From Desulfuromusa sp. (GTDB taxonomy: Bacteria > Desulfobacterota > Desulfuromonadia > Desulfuromonadales > Geopsychrobacteraceae): DNA of 8,276 nucleotides. Shown one piece after another: positions 5,321 to 8,276 of this stretch. The stretch lies in NCBI GenBank assembly GCA_021647765.1, contig JAKIUD010000099.1, positions 1 through 8,276 on the forward strand. Direction: 5' to 3'. The notes beneath the pieces are model-generated. The model had not been told where the DNA came from, did not search any database, and was given only the letters and a program-made list of their open reading frames with translations. Position 1 is the stretch's first letter. Each line of letters starts with the position of its first letter. The position numbers and the translations under genes were made by a program.

Positions 5321-8002
5321 ATGCTGAAACAAAATGAACGAGTCTATCTGATTGATGGCTCTTCCTATATTTATCGTGCCTACTTTGCCATTCGTCACCT
5401 CTCGAACTCTAAAGGTGAGGCGACCAACGCCGTTTATGGTTTTACCAATATGTTGCTCACCTTGCTCCGCGAGGAAAAGCCGGATCGGGTTGCGGTTGTC
5501 TTTGACGCCAAAGGGTCGACCTTTCGCAAGGATCTTTACCCGGAGTATAAGGCAAACCGGTCGGCAATGCCGGAAGATCTGGTGCCGCAGATTCCGCTGA
5601 TCAAATCGATAGTGCGGGCTTTTAACCTTCCCGCGTTAGAGTTATCAGGTTATGAGGCAGATGATATTATTGCAACTCTGGCAAAGCGCTATGCTGATCA
5701 GGGGTTGGATGTCACTGTGGTGACCGGTGACAAAGATCTGATGCAGATTGTTGGTGAGCGGGTGCGTTTGCTTGATACGATGAAGAAGAAAGTTTCTGGC
5801 CGGGATGAGGTTATTGAGCGGTTTGGGGTGCCACCGGAACAGGTGCTGGAAATCCTGGGACTGGCAGGCGACAGTTCGGATAATATTCCTGGAGTTCCGG
5901 GGATTGGGGAAAAAACAGCCAGTAGTTTGATTCAGGAGTTTGGAAGCATAGAAAATTTACTGGCCAATATTGATCAAGTTAAAGGAAAAAAGCGGCAAGA
6001 AAATTTACGTGAATTTGCTGATCAGGCAAGGCTATCCAGGCAGTTAGCCGATCTTATTTATGATCTTGAGATTGATGTCAGCCTGGAGGAATTAGCTTTG
6101 GTCGAGCCGGATCGTGATGCCTTGGTGGCTCTATTTAAGGATCTTGAATTCCCCAAACTGTTGCAGGAGTTTACTGCTAAACCGTTGCAAAACTCAAAAT
6201 CTGGAGACTATCTGGCTGTTCTGACTGAAGATGAGCTAGATAGCATGATTGCAAAGCTTAAAACCGCCGGACGTTTTGCCATTGATACAGAGACAACCAG
6301 TTTGGTTGCCGTGCAGGCTGAGTTGGTTGGCCTCTCTTTTGCGATCCAGCCGAATCATGGTTGGTATGTGCCGGTCGGACACTGTTATCCGGGTGTGCCA
6401 CAGCAACTGGATAGACAGCTTGTTTTAGGGAAGCTGCGGCCATTGTTGGAAGATTCACACTACCAAAAGATTGGTCAGAATATTAAATATGATGCTTTGG
6501 TGTTACGCAATGCCGGAATTGAACTGACGGGTATCGATATCGATACCATGATTCTTTCCTATGTGACTCATCCACAAGCAAAATCCCATGGTCTTGATGC
6601 TCTGGCAGCTGAACACTTGAATCATCAGATGATCCCTTATTTCGAGATGACCGGAAAAGGTAAAAAACAGATCTGTTTCAGCGAAGTCGAAGTGGAAAAG
6701 GCGGTTCGATATGCTGCTGAGGATGCTGATATAACCTGGCAATTGGCAGAAAAATTGTTACCTCAACTCCCCGCTGAGAAGGGCAAAAAACTCTTCCGTG
6801 AGGTAGAAATGCCGTTAGTTGATGTATTGACTCGCATGGAATGGTGTGGCATTCGGATCGATGCAGATTTTCTTGGTGAACTTTCTGGACGGTTAACTCA
6901 GAAACTGGCTGTTCTGGAAGGAGAAATTCATGCTCTTGCAGAAGGGGCATTTAATATCAACTCACCCAAACAGCTTGGAGAAATATTGTTCGAAAAACTC
7001 GGCTTGCCAAAAGGGAAAAAGACCAAAACCGGCTGGTCGACCAATGTTGATGTGCTGAAGAGTTTGGCGGAAGAACATGAGGTTGCTGCCAAAATTCTTG
7101 AATATCGTTCTGTCAGCAAGTTGAAAAATACCTATACTGATGCTTTGCCGAAACTACTTAATCCGGCGACGGGAAGACTACACACCTCTTTTAACCAGGC
7201 AGTGACAGCTACGGGACGACTCTCTTCCAGCGATCCAAATCTGCAGAATATTCCAATTCGAACCACTGAAGGACGGCGTATCCGTGAAGCTTTTATTCCC
7301 GAAGAAGGCTGGATTTTACTATCTGCCGATTATTCTCAAGTTGAATTGCGGGTGATGGCACACATGGCTGATGTTCCTGCTTTGAAAGAGAGTTTTGTTG
7401 CCGGAGAGGATATCCACAAGCGAACAGCTAGTGAGATCTTTAATGTTTTTCCCGAAATGGTCACTGATGAAATGCGTCGTCAGGCTAAAACGATCAATTT
7501 TGGGGTTCTCTACGGCATGGGTGCTTTCAGTCTGGCAAAAGATCTGGGAATCGGACGAGCTGAAGCTCAGCAGTTTATTGACCATTATTTTGAACGCTAT
7601 CCTGCAATTCTGAGATACCTTGAGGATAAAAAAGCTGAAGCACGTGAATATCAATATGTAACAACTTTGCTTGGTCGGCGTTGTGCAATTCCTGAGATTA
7701 ACAGCAAAAATGGAGCTGTACGCAGTTATGCTGAACGTAACGCAATTAATTATCCAATTCAGGGGAGTGCCGCCGACATTATCAAGGTGGCGATGGTGAA
7801 TATTGATAAACGGCTTTCTGCAGAACAGTTGCAGTCTCGAATGTTATTGCAGGTACACGATGAACTGGTTTTTGAAGTTCCAGACAATGAGCTTGACCAG
7901 GTTCGAGAACTGATTAGGATTGAGATGGAAACAGCTGTGGATCTTGATGTTCCGCTGAAAGTTGATATCGGGGTTGGAAAAAACTGGGCTGAGGCTCATT
8001 GA
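5321..8002 (+). CDS. polA: DNA polymerase I
   Basis: An 893-residue polymerase that removes RNA primers, fills gaps and repairs DNA. Its 5'-3' exonuclease domain (about 1-290) has LIDGSSYIYRAYFA (Asp12), FDAKG (Asp62), YEADD (111-115), TGDKD (135-139) and a helix-hairpin-helix GDSSDNIPGVPGIGEKTA (183-200). The 3'-5' proofreading domain (about 295-480) keeps all key residues: DTET (Asp322, Glu324), NIKYD (Asp391) and YAAED (Tyr464, Asp468). The polymerase domain has TATGRLSSSDPNLQNIP (629-645), motif A SADYSQVE (Asp670), motif B RRQAKTINFGVLYG (Arg719, Lys723, Phe727, Tyr731) and motif C QVHDE (Asp847, Glu848). Length is typical and nothing is missing. ATG 5321 is preferred because GAAAGG (5309-5314) lies six bases upstream; a TTG at 5315 touches that site. 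The promoter is unclear: AATAAT (5281-5286) is a possible -10 without a good -35. No clear terminator follows before repeat copy B. Confidence 0.98.
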   Translation: MLKQNERVYLIDGSSYIYRAYFAIRHLSNSKGEATNAVYGFTNMLLTLLREEKPDRVAVVFDAKGSTFRKDLYPEYKANRSAMPEDLVPQIPLIKSIVRAFNLPALELSGYEADDIIATLAKRYADQGLDVTVVTGDKDLMQIVGERVRLLDTMKKKVSGRDEVIERFGVPPEQVLEILGLAGDSSDNIPGVPGIGEKTASSLIQEFGSIENLLANIDQVKGKKRQENLREFADQARLSRQLADLIYDLEIDVSLEELALVEPDRDALVALFKDLEFPKLLQEFTAKPLQNSKSGDYLAVLTEDELDSMIAKLKTAGRFAIDTETTSLVAVQAELVGLSFAIQPNHGWYVPVGHCYPGVPQQLDRQLVLGKLRPLLEDSHYQKIGQNIKYDALVLRNAGIELTGIDIDTMILSYVTHPQAKSHGLDALAAEHLNHQMIPYFEMTGKGKKQICFSEVEVEKAVRYAAEDADITWQLAEKLLPQLPAEKGKKLFREVEMPLVDVLTRMEWCGIRIDADFLGELSGRLTQKLAVLEGEIHALAEGAFNINSPKQLGEILFEKLGLPKGKKTKTGWSTNVDVLKSLAEEHEVAAKILEYRSVSKLKNTYTDALPKLLNPATGRLHTSFNQAVTATGRLSSSDPNLQNIPIRTTEGRRIREAFIPEEGWILLSADYSQVELRVMAHMADVPALKESFVAGEDIHKRTASEIFNVFPEMVTDEMRRQAKTINFGVLYGMGAFSLAKDLGIGRAEAQQFIDHYFERYPAILRYLEDKKAEAREYQYVTTLLGRRCAIPEINSKNGAVRSYAERNAINYPIQGSAADIIKVAMVNIDKRLSAEQLQSRMLLQVHDELVFEVPDNELDQVRELIRIEMETAVDLDVPLKVDIGVGKNWAEAH

Positions 8003-8076
8003 GTGTCATTCCGGGGTTAAAGTATTATTATTCTCAGGGGGTTGCCTGAATGGTGTTAGTATAGCGAGGTTTCCAG

Positions 8077-8195
8077 CAAAAACGGGACTGTCCCCGCATG
8101 GGGGCTGTCCCAGGCTTTTGCGGTGCGAACCAGCGTGGTTCTTCGTGGATCGTAAACTCTTGGGACAGCCCCCGATGGTGCTGGGGACAGTCCCG
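8077..8195. repeat. Palindromic interspersed element, copy B
   Basis: About 119 bp, the partner of copy A in the same orientation, beginning 74 bp after the polA stop. Outer arms are a perfect 14-bp match, ACGGGACTGTCCCC (8082-8095) with GGGGACAGTCCCGT (8183-8196). Inner arms GGGGGCTGTCCC (8100-8111) and GGGACAGCCCCC (8162-8173) are also perfect. A central stem GAACCA/TGGTTC (8127-8132, 8136-8141) differs in sequence and position from that of copy A. On the plus strand no T tract follows directly, so it is a poorer terminator for polA than copy A is for lon, though the hairpin could protect the mRNA 3' end. Confidence 0.85.
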
Positions 8196-8273
8196 TATAT
8201 GGTCTCCCCCTTAATTGCAAGGTTTTTTTGTCAATGATAACAGGGACAGGATTGCTGCCGTATATCCGGTCTC
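8193..8273. repeat. Short direct repeat at the right edge of copy B
   Basis: CCGTATATGGTCTC (8193-8206) recurs as CCGTATATCCGGTCTC (8258-8273) with a 2-bp insertion. The region between holds a T7 run (8223-8229) and a lone GGGACAGG (8243-8250) resembling an arm of the palindromic element. It may be the edge of another element copy beyond the window. I see no gene in 8003-8276. Confidence 0.35.
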
Positions 8274-8276
8274 TTT

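Noticed and set aside
7319..7654. 111-codon minus-strand frame inside polA
   Set aside because: It is a shadow of the conserved polymerase motif A/B region.
8034..8049. Hairpin TCAGG/CCTGA after polA as terminator
   Set aside because: Only five base pairs and no T tract follows.
7962..8237. 91-codon plus-strand frame overlapping the polA end and copy B
   Set aside because: It is composed of the polA 3' end in another frame plus repeat sequence, with no binding site.
1..8276. CRISPR array, tRNA, rRNA or riboswitch
   Set aside because: No regularly spaced repeats, cloverleaf sequence or conserved riboswitch core was seen on either strand by eye.

Overview
The window looks like a chromosomal segment of a moderate-GC Gram-negative bacterium, most likely a member of the Desulfuromonadales/Geobacterales (Desulfobacterota). 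That placement is inferred from the character of the Lon, TrpRS and PolA proteins and from the GGGACTGTCCCC-type palindromic repeats. No rRNA or other decisive marker is present.

Left part (1-1263) is accessory DNA. Positions 1-188 hold no convincing gene, only a promoter-like sequence followed by a stem-loop. Positions 189-457 hold a broken N-terminal remnant of an IS1380-type transposase on the minus strand. Next comes a complete type II toxin-antitoxin module in toxin-first order on the plus strand, higB (567-863) overlapping higA (856-1149). Its promoter-like sequence lies so close to the toxin ATG that the toxin mRNA could be leaderless.

Central part (1264-5123) is a minus-strand block read from right to left: lon (ATP-dependent protease), a 75-residue uncharacterised protein 19 bp downstream of lon, and then trpS (tryptophanyl-tRNA synthetase). 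A palindromic repeat (copy A, 2264-2381) lies between the small gene and trpS. Read on the minus strand it is a GC-rich hairpin followed by a T tract, so it probably ends the lon transcript.

Right part (5124-8276) begins with a 197-bp divergent intergenic region that carries a good lon promoter. It continues with polA on the plus strand, encoding a full-length DNA polymerase I with intact 5'-3' exonuclease, proofreading and polymerase motifs. A second copy of the palindromic element (copy B, 8077-8195) follows polA in the same orientation as copy A. The lon-polA block is therefore bracketed by direct repeats about 5.8 kb apart.

Most of the window is ordinary housekeeping DNA, and I see no convincing new multi-gene system. 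The points most worth a second look are the element pair and its terminator-like use, the small protein behind lon, and the compact control region of higBA with its three 7-bp repeats.
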